In this document: piece after piece, positions 20,093-32,077 of the stretch
Numbering within the stretch: position 1 is the first letter of the stretch
Layout: every line of letters begins with the position of its first letter
Origin: Narthecium ossifragum
Taxonomy: Eukaryota > Streptophyta > Magnoliopsida > Dioscoreales > Nartheciaceae
NCBI GenBank assembly: GCA_963920575.1
Contig: OY986965.1
Span: 8,387,134 to 8,451,133 of the forward strand
Direction: 5' to 3'
DNA: 64,000 bases
Program-made: the position numbers and the translations under genes
Notes under the pieces: generated by a model
The model's input: only the letters and a program-made list of their open reading frames with translations
What the model was told of the DNA's origin: nothing
Database searches by the model: none

Positions 20093-20308
20093 CGCAACAA
20101 CACGACAATACAGATCCAAATACGAAGAACTGTGGATCTTTAGCAATCGATGGAGACGAATCGAACAAAATGAGGGGAGAGTGATGCGAAGCACGATGGA
20201 GGGGGGTTGCTAGTTGTTTTAGGGCAGGAGACTTGAGAAACTTTACGAAAATGTCCTCAAGCCAATGAAGAATTGCCAATATATCCCTCCAAAAGCCCCT
20301 GCCAAAAG
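20093..20308 (-). promoter_or_regulatory. 5' flank and untranslated leader of Dr1
   Basis: Sequence directly upstream of the Dr1 start. It is conserved, with the first exon and part of intron 1, in a second copy at 32,554-32,768. Similarity between the copies stops at 'gccaaaagt' (20,308 and 32,768). In this copy that point abuts a transposon-like end starting 'taggggtgagcattcggtt'. No clear TATA box was assigned. Confidence 0.5.
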
Positions 20309-20455
20309 TAGGGGTGAGCATTCGGTTAAAACCGAACCGAAAAAACGAAAACCGAAAAACCAAATTTTTTTCCATTCCAAAAAATAAAAACTGAACCAAA
20401 TTTTGTCTAGATCGATCTCATCCATGAAAAATATCGATTTCAATCTAGACATATA
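20309..20455. mobile_element. Transposon terminus-like stub
   Basis: Starts 'taggggtgagcattcggtt' followed by repeated 'aaccgaa' words, typical of one end of hAT-type elements with YAGGG termini. No matching opposite end was found, so it is a truncated remnant. Confidence 0.4.
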
Positions 20456-22862
20456 GGGTGTGTTTGGTAACATTGAATCTGCCGAATGAGCTGAATAAGA
20501 AATCTGTGGAATGTGATGAATGAGGAATGAACTGAATCTGGTGATTCTGTGGATTTTGGTTCTGTTGTTTGGCTGGTTTGTATGGGATGAGCTGAATCTA
20601 TTGATTGTGGCGTTTGGATTACTATAACATGTCTTTGTTACAATTGACCATTGTTTGGATTACTATAGCATGTCTTTGTTGCTCTTCAGCATACATATCA
20701 TCCATCTACAAGAGCTGGAGTACTGATCCTTATGTCAACAAGTAGAAAACTTGGTGATGATAACATGAATCATGCATGTCTTCATGTTAGCCATATATCT
20801 ATAACTAAATTGCCTATAATTGTACCTATCTTGTTATTCATTTAGGAGCTCAACAAGAATTTGAAGGAAAGGAGGAACAAGAATCTAATCTACTCTGCAT
20901 TTCTGAACTTAATCTGATTAGCAAAGCTTCCGGATTAGCTATACAAAGCATGGAAAATAAAAGTGGCGGTCTCCTTGCAAACAAAGCTTTAGAAACAAGC
21001 ATCTCAAATGACATTGGAGCTCTCGTGACATAGAGAAATCCAATGCAAAGTACAGCATGCATAAGAAACCAAAGAACAGGGGATCGGACAAAGCCCAATG
21101 CACAAGAACATTGGGCACGAATCAGATAAAACCAGAGAATAGGGGATCAGCATCTCAAAGCCGAATGATCAGAAAAAACCAGAGACCAGGGGATCAATAC
21201 ATATGCCATAGCAAATCCCAAAGCTACATCTCATGAAAAACGAATCAAAATACAGCCACAAATCAGATAAATGTTGCAAAAAAAAAAACAGGGGAACAGA
21301 CAGATAGGAGGGGATTAGCGATCAAGAAACGAAAACTAACACATGAATTAAGAGCTCTCGTTACATGGAGAGTGAAAACATATCAACATAAGGGGATCAA
21401 GCATCAGTGACAAAAATCAAGACATAAATCAGGAGCTCTCGTTACATGGAGAGCGGAAAAAATCAATAGATGGGGATGAGGTATTAAGAAGACCTTAATT
21501 AGGATGAATTCCTCAGATCGTCCCTCGTTTTGGGATCAGAGGCAGTAGACCCACAACTCCTGGAGCGCCGTCACTGGCGAGGAAGAAAGGGAGGTGGAGG
21601 ACGGAGGAGATCAAGCCAGATCCAGGTATGTCCCTTCGTAGTAAAGGACGATCTAGTGTGGTCTCTTGACAGCCGGCGGAACGAGAGAACCAGGGTAGGA
21701 AGAATCCCTAAATCTCGTGTTGAAGGATGAAGGAGGAAGAAATCATCGCCGGGAAAGCTCGAGATGACGGCCGGCGGAAGGAGGATTGCTGGAGAGCCCC
21801 GCCGCCTCTCACCATCGTGAGGAACTCGGGGTCCTGGGGCAAAGGTGGATATGAGGAGCTGACCCGGTTGGTTGAGATATACGTGGGGCCCGCGGGTTTC
21901 GGCATTCCATATGCGATGAGGACAGGGGTCCAACCGGGACGGGCAGCCGCGGAAAATCTGGGCGGACCGGCTCGGAGGCGATACTCAGTCCAGCGCTTGC
22001 AATCATGGGTTCGTCTGACAAACTTGAATCTGATGAATTAGCTGAACGAGGAATTTGTGGAATTAGCTGAATGAGAAATTTGTGGAATTAGCTGAATGGG
22101 GAATGAGCTAAATCTGGTGATTCTGTAGATTTTGGTTCTGTTCTTTGGTCGGTATGTATGGGATGAGCTGAATCTGTTGATTCTGTCATTTGGCTTGTCT
22201 ATTATGAATGAGCTGAATCTACTAATTTTGTGGATTCTGGTGTTTGATTCATAAATCTATGAATTGGAACCGAGTGAATTTTGACAGCATGTTAATAATA
22301 AAACTTTAAGTTTTCTTCAAATTAAGACATGTTTTTCATTATAATAATAACAATACCCATGAGATATGATTGATCGAAATTATTGAAAATTTAGGTCAAA
22401 TTAATTCTTTGAATGCATCTAATCATGTAAAATGATTGATCGAAATTATTGAAAATTTAGGTATAATTTAAGTTATAATATATTAAATGATTTTTAAAAT
22501 TACATTACATCAAATATTTGCTTTAAAAAATACTCAATATTGGTCTCATAACGAAGATATCGATGATATCTTTCCAATGAGACTAATTTCATAAAATTTC
22601 AACATGTATATTTAAAGTTATGATAAATATAGTCATTTTAATATAGAATGATATCAAGGGTAAAATAGTAATTCAGGATAATCTATGGGATCCGCTTGGG
22701 CTGAATAGCGGTGTCCGATTCCAAAAATTTGGAATCCCACGCGGGTCGGATCCCACCGATTCCAAATGACAAAATCAGCCAAACACCCGAATGAGTTGAA
22801 TCTGGAATCCACTCATTCCTTAATTCATCTAATCCATCTCATACTAGTGCATCCAAACAGAC
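20456..22862. mobile_element. Tourist/Harbinger-like element region, composite
   Basis: Left end 'GGGTGTGTTTGGTAAC' and right end 'CCAAACAGAC' are roughly inverted, as in Tourist-type elements. Both sub-terminal regions contain many 'gaatgagctgaatctg' words (20,480-20,600 and 22,020-22,240; inverse forms 22,740-22,850). The interior (about 20,690-22,010) differs in composition, being GC-rich from 21,530 to 22,000, and may be inserted or captured sequence. A 67-bp-spaced repeat of 'tgattgatcgaaattattga' lies at about 22,367-22,460. I could not establish target duplications. Confidence 0.5.
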
Positions 22863-25705
22863 ATGTGGATGAGACCTGGCCGGGCTAGTGCCAGTCCCAT
22901 TAGACCTTCCACTCGGTCCGACTCAGATATCACCCTACTCGAGACTGGGCTGGACTGGACCGGATCGGGTCGAACCCGGTCAAGTTCTTTTTAAAAAAAA
23001 ATCATTATTTTTTAACAAAAAATTGACCAAGAGATAAAAATTAAAGGAAAATAAAATGAATTAGCTAGTTAGTCATCACAATATTTAAGAATAGAAAAAG
23101 ATTTTTCATTTATCAACCAAAATAAGGGTTTACAATGACTTATGATAATATTAGGAAAGCAATTGCATCACTATAGTATGAGTACATCCCAACTACGTTG
23201 GCACCTACCCATCTATCTATCATATGCATCTCTTTCGTAAGATTACAAATATAAAATTAAACATCTAAATCTAAAACTTCAAGTTCATATTTTTCTTCAT
23301 CTTCATCAATTTGTAATCCTTGACGTCTCTTTTCAGCACCCCACCAATCTTATAAACACATTAAGGCTTGTACTATTTATAGGTCTAATTTGGTTCGATA
23401 GTTGTCGATCAAGCGTCCTCCCATGTTAAATGCACTTTCTAGAGCTACAGTAGACACTTGAATAGTTAGTAAATCACATGCCACGATGAAAAGTATAGGA
23501 AAATATGTCGATTTGTGTACTTTCCACCATGACAAAATATCATATTCGGTTTCCATATCCGAGTATGATTCAAGATAATATCGTTCAAGCTTGAATTATG
23601 ATGAGCTTGAACTCCCTTTTCCTTTTCCTACTAATGCACTTATCATAATATGTCTCAAAGATACAACACACTTACCTTTACTTAGGCTGGATTGAGAGGA
23701 ACTAGGAGCATGCACTTTAGAGGCAAACCTTGAATTATACTCTTCAAACAATTGATTAAACTTAATCTTAATCTTACCCAAATTTGCTCTCATTTTCTCG
23801 TTAAACTCACCATACATATAGTCAAAAAGATTACCAAGACCAACATCCTTCAAGCATGGATCAAGTAGAATTCCAAAACCATAAATATAAGGAAGAGGAT
23901 GAAAATACTTATTAAACTTTGCTTCCATTTTTGCTATCATATGCCCAAAATATATATCATTACTATATTTATCAAAGAATTCATGAATATAAAGAACTTG
24001 CATTGATACTTGACTAATAGTAGGATAATAGTAACCGGATAAAAGGATAGTAGCATCATAAAAGATCTTAAGCATTTCTTTTAAATGAGAAAGAACATCC
24101 CACTCGTTATCATCAATAAATTCCAAAGTAAATGATAAAGATGATGTAGAATTAGAAACATGAGCAAATTGTTTAATGTACTCATCTATTACACCTCTAT
24201 ATTCTAATGCGGTATTTAACATAAAATAGATTGAGTTCCACCTATGTCCTACATCCGATGGTAATTTTCTAGGATTAATATTATTGTGTTTACAAATAAG
24301 GTTAAATGTCCTAATCCTATGCTCCGAACTAGTGATGAACAAAATAGTCTCCCTTACTTTAGAAATAAAAACCTCAACATCTTCAAATGCACTTTGAACA
24401 ATCAAATTTAATATGTGGCAAATGCATGTAGCATGAAAGAAAAAATCGGAACAAGGTAGAAGTAATAAACTTCTAAGACTATCAACGGCAACATTATTAT
24501 TACTTGTATTATCTAAACTTAGAGTACAAATCTTATCCGAAATGCCATAGGATTGGAGTTCATTCAAAATCATCATAGCAATATTGTCACCGGTATGTAA
24601 ACTATCAAATAGAACAAAAGAAATAACACTTTTTTGCATAACGCAAGTATCATCAATAAAATGAACCGTAATACATAAGTAACTTTTTTTTGTCTAGAAG
24701 TTCAAATATCCGAAGTAAGAGAGAATTTGCAAGCAAGAATAGAAAAAAATGTCATTAACTTTTCCTTTTCCTCATTGTAGTATTTCATAACATCTCTTTG
24801 ACAAGTTTGACGAGAAAATTTTTGAAAACCCGGTTGCAAAGCCGATGTAATGAAATCTTGAAATTCCTCATCATCAACAAAACTTAAAGGAAAATTTTTA
24901 CGAACAACATACCTTACAAGCATTTTTCTAGCAAAAGCCTAATCATATGACAAGGTGCTTAAATTCCCGGTTGATATCAACTTGAGCTCTTCCTTGACCT
25001 TTTCTTGTGCTTTGCTATATGGCGGGTCATATCATTAGTGTCATTTATCCAATGGGTGGACAAAACATGCTTGCATATCGAACATGTGGCTTTGATATCA
25101 ATGGTCGTCCCATTGGCATCTTTAATCTCCTTTATTTCATAGAAATCCCAAATTACAGATCGTGTGCGCTTCGATGGAGGTGTAGAATTATTACCGGCGA
25201 TAGTTGTAGCAACTTCCGGGGGAGAAGGAAGAACTTTATTTTGATCACATTCTTCTCCTTCAATTTCGATCACATTCTCAAGATTGTTATCTTGGATGGA
25301 GGAGAAGCCATAGGAGAAAGAGAAGAGAAAATCTTGAGGTAGAGTATAGAGAGCTTGAAAATGCACTTGATGAGAGAGTTTGATGAAAAATTGAGTGAGA
25401 GAGTGACTGAAAATGAGATCAAAATCTCATTTACATAGAAGTTGGGCTGGAAATTAAATAAAATATTTTATTCTATTTTTAGATTTAAAAAAAAATAAAA
25501 GAAGTAATCAAAAATAATTTTTTTCTTAAAAAGAAATTAAATGGGAAAAAAGTTGTCTCATAAGTGACCGTTTGGGCTCTCCAATGGTCACAAGCCTTTT
25601 TTAGGCCTACTTTAAAACTCGAACCGGGCCGGGCCAGACAAGGTTTTTGACCAAAGAGTCCTGGTCCGGCCTTGAACCCGTATAAGCTCGGTCCAGCAAG
25701 TCCAC
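22863..25705 (-). mobile_element. hAT element copy 1, decayed
   Basis: Minus-strand relative of the hAT at 42,494-48,288. Both have GC-rich termini with 'gggtcggaccg/cccggtcc' words, a BED zinc-finger exon, the transposase core and a hATC region. The terminal TAGGG and clear target duplications of copy 2 are not preserved. The right boundary is where sequence shared with 33,001 begins. Confidence 0.8.
23259..25366 (-). pseudogene. hAT transposase (BED zinc finger, hATC), decayed
   Basis: From 25,366 downward the frame encodes a BED finger (CSICKHVLSTHW, then TRHIAKH), then SRQTCQRDVMKYYNEE. After a break, SLDNTSNNNVAVDSLRS and ICHILNLIVQSAF continue the catalytic core to ICKHNNINPRKLPSDVG. 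The C-terminal dimerisation region (ILSWWK, then DLLTIQVST, GGRLIDNYRTKL) follows only after a stop near 23,596. Defects include an in-frame TGA where DI-TS should carry Trp, a shift in an A-run near 24,690, a stop before the hATC region and a TAA in place of Gln within CL-DWW. It resembles zinc finger BED/RICESLEEPER-type transposases. It cannot make a complete protein. Confidence 0.88.
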
Positions 25706-26049
25706 AAGCTGAGGCGGGCTGGAGTTATGTATGTATTAATCTCATTTATGCAACCAAATATTTTTTTTACAAACTTGCATTACTTTAGTCAAATCTCGCA
25801 TAAGTTGGAGTTATCCAATGTTTTATATTCTAACTAGAAGGTGGGATAATGCATAACTCCACTCATGAAGAATGCTATGCAATGCCCTAATGACCATAAT
25901 ACCCCCTCTTTTCACATCATCAGCCACTCAGAATTTTATCTATTATATCATGGTGCTAAAAATAATAATAACTTAAAAAATATTTAAATGATATTAATAA
26001 TAATAAGCCACAATAAACTATATATATAACTTAATATATTCTCTCTCTA

Positions 26050-26339
26050 CTTTCTCTCCCATTTGCTCTCTACATTCTCTCTCCTATTTTCTCTCTCTAT
26101 TTTCTCCATGGTATTTTCTCTCTCATATTTTCCCTCTCCTATTTTTTCTCACTACTTCCTTTCTCCTATTTTCTCTCACTACTTTCTATCCCCTATCTCT
26201 ACTGTCACTTCAACTTTTTCATTCTTAATTTCTCTCTCTTCTTTCTCTCTCCTACATTCTCTCTCTACTTTCTCTCTCCTATTTTCTCTCTTTACTTTTT
26301 GTCTACCTTCAATCTCCTACTTTCTCTATGCTTTCAATC
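26050..26339. repeat. TCTC-rich low-complexity tract
   Basis: Irregular 'tttctctctc(c/t)tatttt' repeats. The counterpart is 33,325-33,720. Open frames across it encode only S/F/L-rich sequence and are not genes. It is probably intronic sequence of the ZIP fragment. Confidence 0.8.
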
Positions 26340-26694
26340 TAGGGGTGGCAATCCGGGTCATGACCCGTGAACCCGACCCGACCCGACTCGAGTTAAACGG
26401 GTTTGGGTTTGGCATAAACGGGTTCGGGTCATAAACGGGTCGACCCGTTTATGACCCGTTTATAAACGGGTCGGGTCGGGTTGACCCGCGGGTTAGGCGG
26501 GTCAACCCGTTTACCCATTTAAAAATAAATAAAATTAAAAAATCAAAACCCTCTCTCAGCTGATGCTAATCTCAGCGGCTCAGCCTCACCCTCTCTCTGG
26601 TGATCTCAGCCTCTCTTCTTCTCCTCCTCTCCCGACCCTCTTCCTCCTCTCCCAACCCTCTTCCTCTCCTCCTTCTCCCCGACCATCCTAACCC

Positions 26695-27345
26695 ACCGCC
26701 CCTCTGTTCTCCTCCTCTCCCAAGTCCCAACCCTCTCTTCCTCTCCTCCCCGGCCGCCCCTCTCTTCCTCTCCTCCCTCTCTTCTTCCCCGGCCATCCTA
26801 ACCCACCCGCCACCTCCTACTTCCTCCACCTTCTCCTCTCCAACCAGCAGCGGCGCGGCCCCCTCGTCCTCCACGGCGGCGCGGCCCCCTCGTCCTCCAC
26901 GACTCAGATCACGAAGCCACCGACCGCCCCTCTGTTCTCCTCCTCTCCCAAGTCCCAACCCTCTCTTCCTCTCCTCCCCGACCGCCCCTCTCTTCCTCTC
27001 CTCCCTCTCTTCTTCCCCGGCCATCCTAACCCACCCGCCACCTCCTACTTCCTCCACCTTCTCCTCTCCAACCAGCAGCGACGCGGCCCCCTCGTCCTCC
27101 ACGGCGGCGCGGCCCCCTCGTCCTCCACGACTCAGATCACGAAGCCACCGACCGTCCCTCTGTTCTCCTCCTCTCCCAAGTCCCAACCCTCTCTTCCTCT
27201 CCTCCCCGACTGCCCCTCTCTTCCTCTCCTCCCTCTCTTCTTCCCCGGCCATCCTAACCCACCCGCCACCTCCTACTTCCTCCACCTTCTCCTCTCCAAC
27301 CAGCAGCGGCGTGGCCCCCCTCGTCCTCCACGGCGGCGCGGCCCC
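26695..27345. repeat. Three tandem units of about 228 bp
   Basis: Each unit begins 'cgcccctctgttctcctcct' or 'cgtccctctgttctcctcct' and contains 'aaccagcagcg(g/a)cg'. Units differ by a few substitutions only, so the amplification is recent relative to the element. Confidence 0.85.
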
Positions 27346-27354
27346 CTCGTCCTC

Positions 27355-27810
27355 AACGACTCAAATCCGCCCAGATCCGCCGTCCACGACTCAGATCCGG
27401 TCGTCCACAACTCAGATCCGCCCAGATCCGCCGTCCACGACTCAGATCCGGCCAGATCCGGGCGTCCATGACTCAGATCCGACCAGATCCGCCGTCCACG
27501 ACTCAGATCCGGCCAGATCCGGCCGCCCACGACTCAGATCCGGCCAGATCCGGCCGTCCACGACTCAGATCCGGCCAGATCCGGCCGTCCACGACTCAGA
27601 TCCGGCCAGATCCGGCCGTCCACGACTCAGATCCGGCCAGATCCGGCCGTCCACGACTCAGCCAGTCATCCACGGCTCAGATCCGCCCGTCCATGACACA
27701 TCCGGCCGTCCACGACTCAGATCCGCCCGTTCTTGACTCAGATCCGCCCGTCCATGACTCTGCCGGCCGTCCACGACTCAGATCCGCCCGTCCTTCACTC
27801 AGATCCGGCC
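27355..27810. repeat. Array of short units with 'cgactcagatccg'
   Basis: More than fifteen units built on 'gtccacgactcagatccg' with either 'cccagatccgc' or 'gccagatccgg' spacers (spacing about 24-33 bp). The central part (27,540-27,660) is near-perfect. Confidence 0.85.
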
Positions 27811-28229
27811 AGATCATGCAAGATCCGGCCAGATCCGGCAAGATCCGGCTGCCGGCGCCGCCTCTCCCTCCTGGGCCGTGGCGGGTCAACCCGAACCCGA
27901 TCCGACCCGTTTCATAAGCGGGTTAGACGGGTCGGGTCGGGTTGACCCGTTTATAAATGGGTCGGGTTTGGGTTTTATAAACCTGACCCGTTTATTAAAC
28001 GGGTCGGGTTCGGGTTTGGTATTTAATTAACGGGTCAGTGTATGACCCGACCCGAACCCGACCCGCGAACCCGAATTGCCACCCCTATTTCAATCTCCTA
28101 CTTTCTCTCTCTTCTCTATCTCTACCCTCTCTCTCGACCTGGTAGCTGTATTGTTTAGGTATACCTCTACATATGGATTGTTGTACTTTTGCATGTATAT
28201 GTATCCTGATGTTGTTATTTTCTTGCAAG

Positions 28230-28529
28230 CCAAGATGACAGAGATCAATAGTCGCCATAGTGCTACTTTTCTCATTGACCACTCCTATTGGCATTGCGAT
28301 TCCCTCCGTGCATAATGAAAACAACGCGACCTCACTGATCGTTCAAGGCCTCCTCAACAAAGCTGCGGCTGGCATCATTGTCTACATGCACCCTGGTGAA
28401 CATCATGGTGTCGGATTTCCTCAGCCCCTGAATGCTTAGCAGTGGTAAGCTTCGATTTGGCATCGTTGTATCCTTGCTACTGGTGCAGAGTTGATGTCCA
28501 TGCTGGCTATGTGGGTGTCAAGAAAGTAG
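28230..28529 (+). pseudogene. ZIP metal transporter last exon, frameshifted fragment
   Basis: After the acceptor TTGCAAG, plus-strand reading in two frames gives AKMTE, then IVAIVLLFSLTTPIGIAI, then NENNATSLIVQGLLN and AAAGIIVYM. After another shift it gives VNIMVSDFLSP, then GKLRFGIVVSLLLGAELM and SMLAMWV, ending in TAG at 28,527-28,529. This is the conserved last transmembrane part of plant ZIP zinc/iron transporters, with the family signature TTPIGIAI in the helix that lines the metal path. At least two frameshifts, and absence of the N-terminal helices, make it a fragment. A shorter copy is at 33,815-33,869. Confidence 0.8.
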
Positions 28530-28683
28530 AGAGAGGAACACTCAGGACCAACACACAGTACACACATATCAACAACCCTCAACCCCCAAACACCCGACAC
28601 GTCCAAGCATACATAAGACACTCGGACACAACACATAACCCACACCATCATCGCACACCAAAACACACACCAGACACACACAC
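28530..28683. repeat. CA-rich tract split by solo LTR
   Basis: 'acacacca..' sequence that resumes at 30,991-31,075 beyond the LTR. Before the insertion this was a single CA-rich stretch of about 240 bp. Confidence 0.65.
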
Positions 28684-30990
28684 TGTCGCGCCCCGACCCG
28701 TGTAGGCTCAACCGGGCCGGGCGACGCGAAGCGGAACCTAACCTACTGCGGAAATTTTGGCGAGATTTCCCTCTAATCGTAGTGGTTACCCTAGCATTTC
28801 ACAATCATCCTGTATTATACAAATATTACAAACCCAAAGACTGAACTGAATAGATACAAGTCCTCAAAACAGGGAAATTATACATTTATCACTCCCGTAT
28901 GAGACTATCTATAACAAAAGGGTGTAAAGCTGTAAAGATCGCCACCTCTCAAGCATCGCCAGACGCCGCCACGTCACCAAACACCGCCCCGGTAGGGGCG
29001 ACCGAAGAAGAGCTAGCGCCAGCACCTACAAAACGCAGCCCGGGTAGGAGTGAGCACTAAGCTCATCAGGGACACTACACTACGACACTTACAAGGGAGT
29101 GAACACAACAGTGTCGCCCTCAAGCAAGACTTGGGTGTGCAGCAAGGGTCCCATAACCCTTCGCAGGTGTCCCTGAAAGGAGGCCTCAGTCATGTTCCCC
29201 AGCTGAACTGGTCACATACTGGGTCGCCCTCAGCGAGGCAGGAAAACAACACTGCCATCTCACTAGCAAGAAAATAACACTGTTAGGCGGGCAACCAACA
29301 CCGCTGAGTAGGCACTACCTCTACCAAAGAGACAGTGAACCGGACACTGGTTGCACCCACAACATCTGACTCGAGGCCGACACGACCTCTAAACATCAAA
29401 CAACATGTATTCAGGTCATCTAACCCTATCATCGAAAACGACTGAATACTACAAATCGAGTCCTGGACCAAGCTACCCGCAACGGTCCTAGAGCTAGATC
29501 CGGGCTACTCGAAAACCCCGGATCGGCAACGCCCTACACAGATGCAACTAATGCGCAACACAATGCATGCGATGAACATGCGCATGAATAAACATGTAAG
29601 CATGCAACAATATGTGACGATATAAACACAAGGTCTGGGCACAGCACCCTGCCGGCCCGGGGTGGTGAACAGGTAAATAAGGTCTAGGGACTGCTATAGT
29701 GGTACCCCCACCAACTGTCAGCAGTCCACCACAACACCTGCACCGGGAAGCATCCCCGCAAACAACAGCTCACATATATAACAGATAAAGCCCTCAGCGC
29801 ACGCCGACATGCAAGGCTAGGGAAAGCTGTAGGGCTACCCGCCCGTTTATTCTAAACAACCCGGGAGTCATCACTCCCCCGGTTCACCATTGCCCTTATT
29901 ATAGGGCTAACATGCTTAATCATATATACAAGGTATAAAGCGGTAAGGAAAACCGGCATACCAAGCCCCGCGGGCAAAAGCCATGAAAAATCCTCTCTAT
30001 TACTAAAGGATCAATCTTTTCCTAAGAAAAGATCGATCTTTTAAGTAACAGTGAGCCTTCCCTCACTGTCGAGCTAATAAGATCGATCTTTCCTCCCAGG
30101 AAGATCGATCTTTCTCGAGACAGAGGGCACCCTTCTTGTCGCGCCACGAAAGATCGATCCTTCCTCCCAGGAAGATCGATCCTCCTCGCGACACAGGGTA
30201 ACCATGCTACCCAAGGCCCCGGATCGATTTTCTCCAAGCAAAGGATCGATCCTTCATCGGGCGCAGCATGACCAACCCAGAGGGATCGATCCTTCCTCAA
30301 GAGGGATCGATCCGAATGGGTTCCGGCGTACATCCGGCGAGAAATACCGCCGGAGAAAACATCCAAACTTAACAAAACTCTGGGATCTGAAAGATCAAGA
30401 TCCCACGAGTTCAAAACCGGTGAATCATGTAAAACCAACATGCGTATCTACAGATCTAAGCCAAAGAACATAATCAAACCGGAAAAACCAAAACCCCGAA
30501 AAGATTGTAGGTAGGAATCCCTACCTAAGCAAAAGCAGCTTAAATCACAGCTGCTAGGCCTTGAATCGTTCTCAAACACCTTCAAAAATCACAAGATCTG
30601 AGCTCGGATCTCCGAATTTCAAAAGGATTCAAGGAAGAAAGTCTCGTCTGCTTTATAGGCAAACGAACCGACTTATGAATGATCGATCTTTCCCTAGGCA
30701 AAGATCGATCCTTCATGACGATCGCACTTGACTTTCTGCCACCACAAAGATCGATCTTCTAGTAAGGAAAGATCGATCCTTTAGGTGCAGGAAGCTAGAC
30801 TTGGGCTAGAACTTAAGCCCAAGCCCGGATCTTTCGATCCCGGATCCCACTAACCTTTCTAGCCAAAAATTACCACAAACATGGTCAGTGTGCACACGCG
30901 AGTGTGAAACAAGCCGATAAGGCGCAATTTACCAAATTGCCCTTGCGGCCCACGACGAGCCACAGGAGTAGAGGGACGGGTCCTCAGACA
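28684..30990 (-). mobile_element. Solo LTR, family B (TGTCGCGCCCC end)
   Basis: Plus-strand left end TGTCGCGCCCCGACCCG and right end GGGTCCTCAGACA. Both sides abut CACAC, a possible 5-bp duplication but ambiguous in CA-rich DNA. The length is 2.3 kb with no gag-pol, hence a solo LTR, orientation minus. It is partly matched by 35,087-35,230 and 37,870-39,166. It contains arrays of GATCGATC palindromes at 30,009-30,310 and 30,680-30,785. Confidence 0.8.
30009..30785. repeat. GATCGATC palindrome array in family B LTR
   Basis: Roughly fifteen words of the type (A/G)GATCGAT(C/T)(C/T), such as AAGATCGATCTTT and AGGATCGATCCTT. They are often paired as 'ggaagatcgatc'/'gatcgatccttcc' with a 10-12 bp spacer so that neighbouring sites can also pair. 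Two clusters: 30,009-30,310 and 30,680-30,785. Confidence 0.85.
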
Positions 30991-30995
30991 CACAC

Positions 30996-32077
30996 ACACA
31001 CCGCACTCCCCACAACACACCCAGTCAGGACAAAACACCACACAGACCGCACAACTACACACCACTTTACAAACACATTAAAACCTCTATTGTTGGAGAC
31101 TATATTGCTAATGTCTTTGTTGCTGAAATTCAAATCCGCTATGTCATGCTTAACGTAGGCATTTAATGAACCAATGTGACATTTTGATAGTTTAATACCA
31201 TACATTTCCACTTGAAAGTTCAAGATTAGTTTGGCTATTGGTATGTTAAAACATTATACTCCGACACTAAAATTCTTATATTCCAAACATATTTAAAAAC
31301 AAATTCCTGATGTGACATATATATCAACCCCATTTCGCTCTTTATTCTCATTATATTTCCATTCTATTTCTCATTTCTTATTTGTTGAACTTAAATGTGC
31401 CGACTTTATACAATTATCCCTTAAAACACACACCACAATGACTAACACACAACCCCCACATGGTAAAGCTTGTGAGCATTTATCTCTTCATGTTTGCCCC
31501 ATTCTTTTTTCGAAAGTTCATTCAACCTAAAGAAGAAACCATAACAAGAAGACTACATACCAAAAGAATATCAGGAGTCCAATGGTACTCCATATAAAGC
31601 TCAAACAATGATAAAGATTATGTCCATTCGAAAAACATGGACTACTTGAGCAATACTAACATAAATTACTACACAACCACATTCCATTGTTTTAATAGAA
31701 ATCAGTCTACAAAGTATAAGAATAAGAACAAAAACACTGATCAATGTGATTTTTCCTGCTACATTTTCCACCACCCACAACTCTGAATGGTAAGGTGGAA
31801 GAATCATCATTTTGAGTCAGTCATTTGAAGGCCAGACATCTGCATATCTACTATGTTAATTCATTCAGGGTCATCCTTTCGTAAAAGAAGTCACATATGA
31901 AGATTTTTTTTGTACAATCTTCATGATTCCATCGTCAACCAACGATGCAAGACTTCTTTCAAATTGGTGGATACATACAAGTGATAAAAAGACATCTCCA
32001 GCAAAAAACCTGCCATCATATGCAAAGATCCTTGAGACATTCCCCCTGCCCTAGACATCCCCCACCCTCCCACGAAA
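30996..32077. other. Intergenic, no gene recognised
   Basis: Remainder of the CA-rich tract, then AT-rich unique-looking sequence. Short open frames lack family matches. I see no RNA gene. Confidence 0.4.

Larger units (their letters stand above)
26340..28087. mobile_element. Non-autonomous hAT-type element carrying internal tandem arrays
   Basis: Ends TAGGGGTGGCAATCC and GAATTGCCACCCCTA. It is flanked by perfect 8-bp repeats TTTCAATC (26,332-26,339 and 28,088-28,095). Sub-terminal 100-200 bp are dense in 'acgggtcggg' words. The interior holds three CT-rich units of about 228 bp (26,695-27,345) and an array of 'cgtccacgactcagatccgg' units (27,355-27,800). No transposase. Long open frames on both strands (378 and 237 codons) are by-products of the repeats. 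Confidence 0.9.
25706..28529 (+). repeat. Segmental duplication copy A: ZIP-transporter 3' region (interrupted)
   Basis: The stretch 25,706-26,339 plus 28,096-28,290 aligns in order with 33,001-33,869: 'gaggcgggctggagttatg', then 'gtgggataatgcataactc', a long TCTCTC-rich tract, then 'ggattgttgta' and the ZIP exon. Copy A is split by a 1,748-bp hAT-type element (26,340-28,087). Copy B has no such insertion. In both copies the segment lies downstream of a Dr1 5' end in the same orientation. Confidence 0.8.

Noticed and set aside
26050..26434. Ser/Phe/Leu-rich frame as a membrane protein
   Set aside because: TCTC low-complexity DNA; the paralogous tract at 33,325-33,720 does not preserve the frame.
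26572..27736. Long open frames (378 codons plus, 237 codons minus) as genes
   Set aside because: Both read through tandem repeats inside a non-autonomous hAT-type element, on both strands, with low-complexity protein. The repeats explain the openness.
31601..31810. Hydrophobic 69-codon frame as a membrane protein gene
   Set aside because: AT-rich intergenic DNA, no splice context, no family match, no ribosomal or regulatory context.
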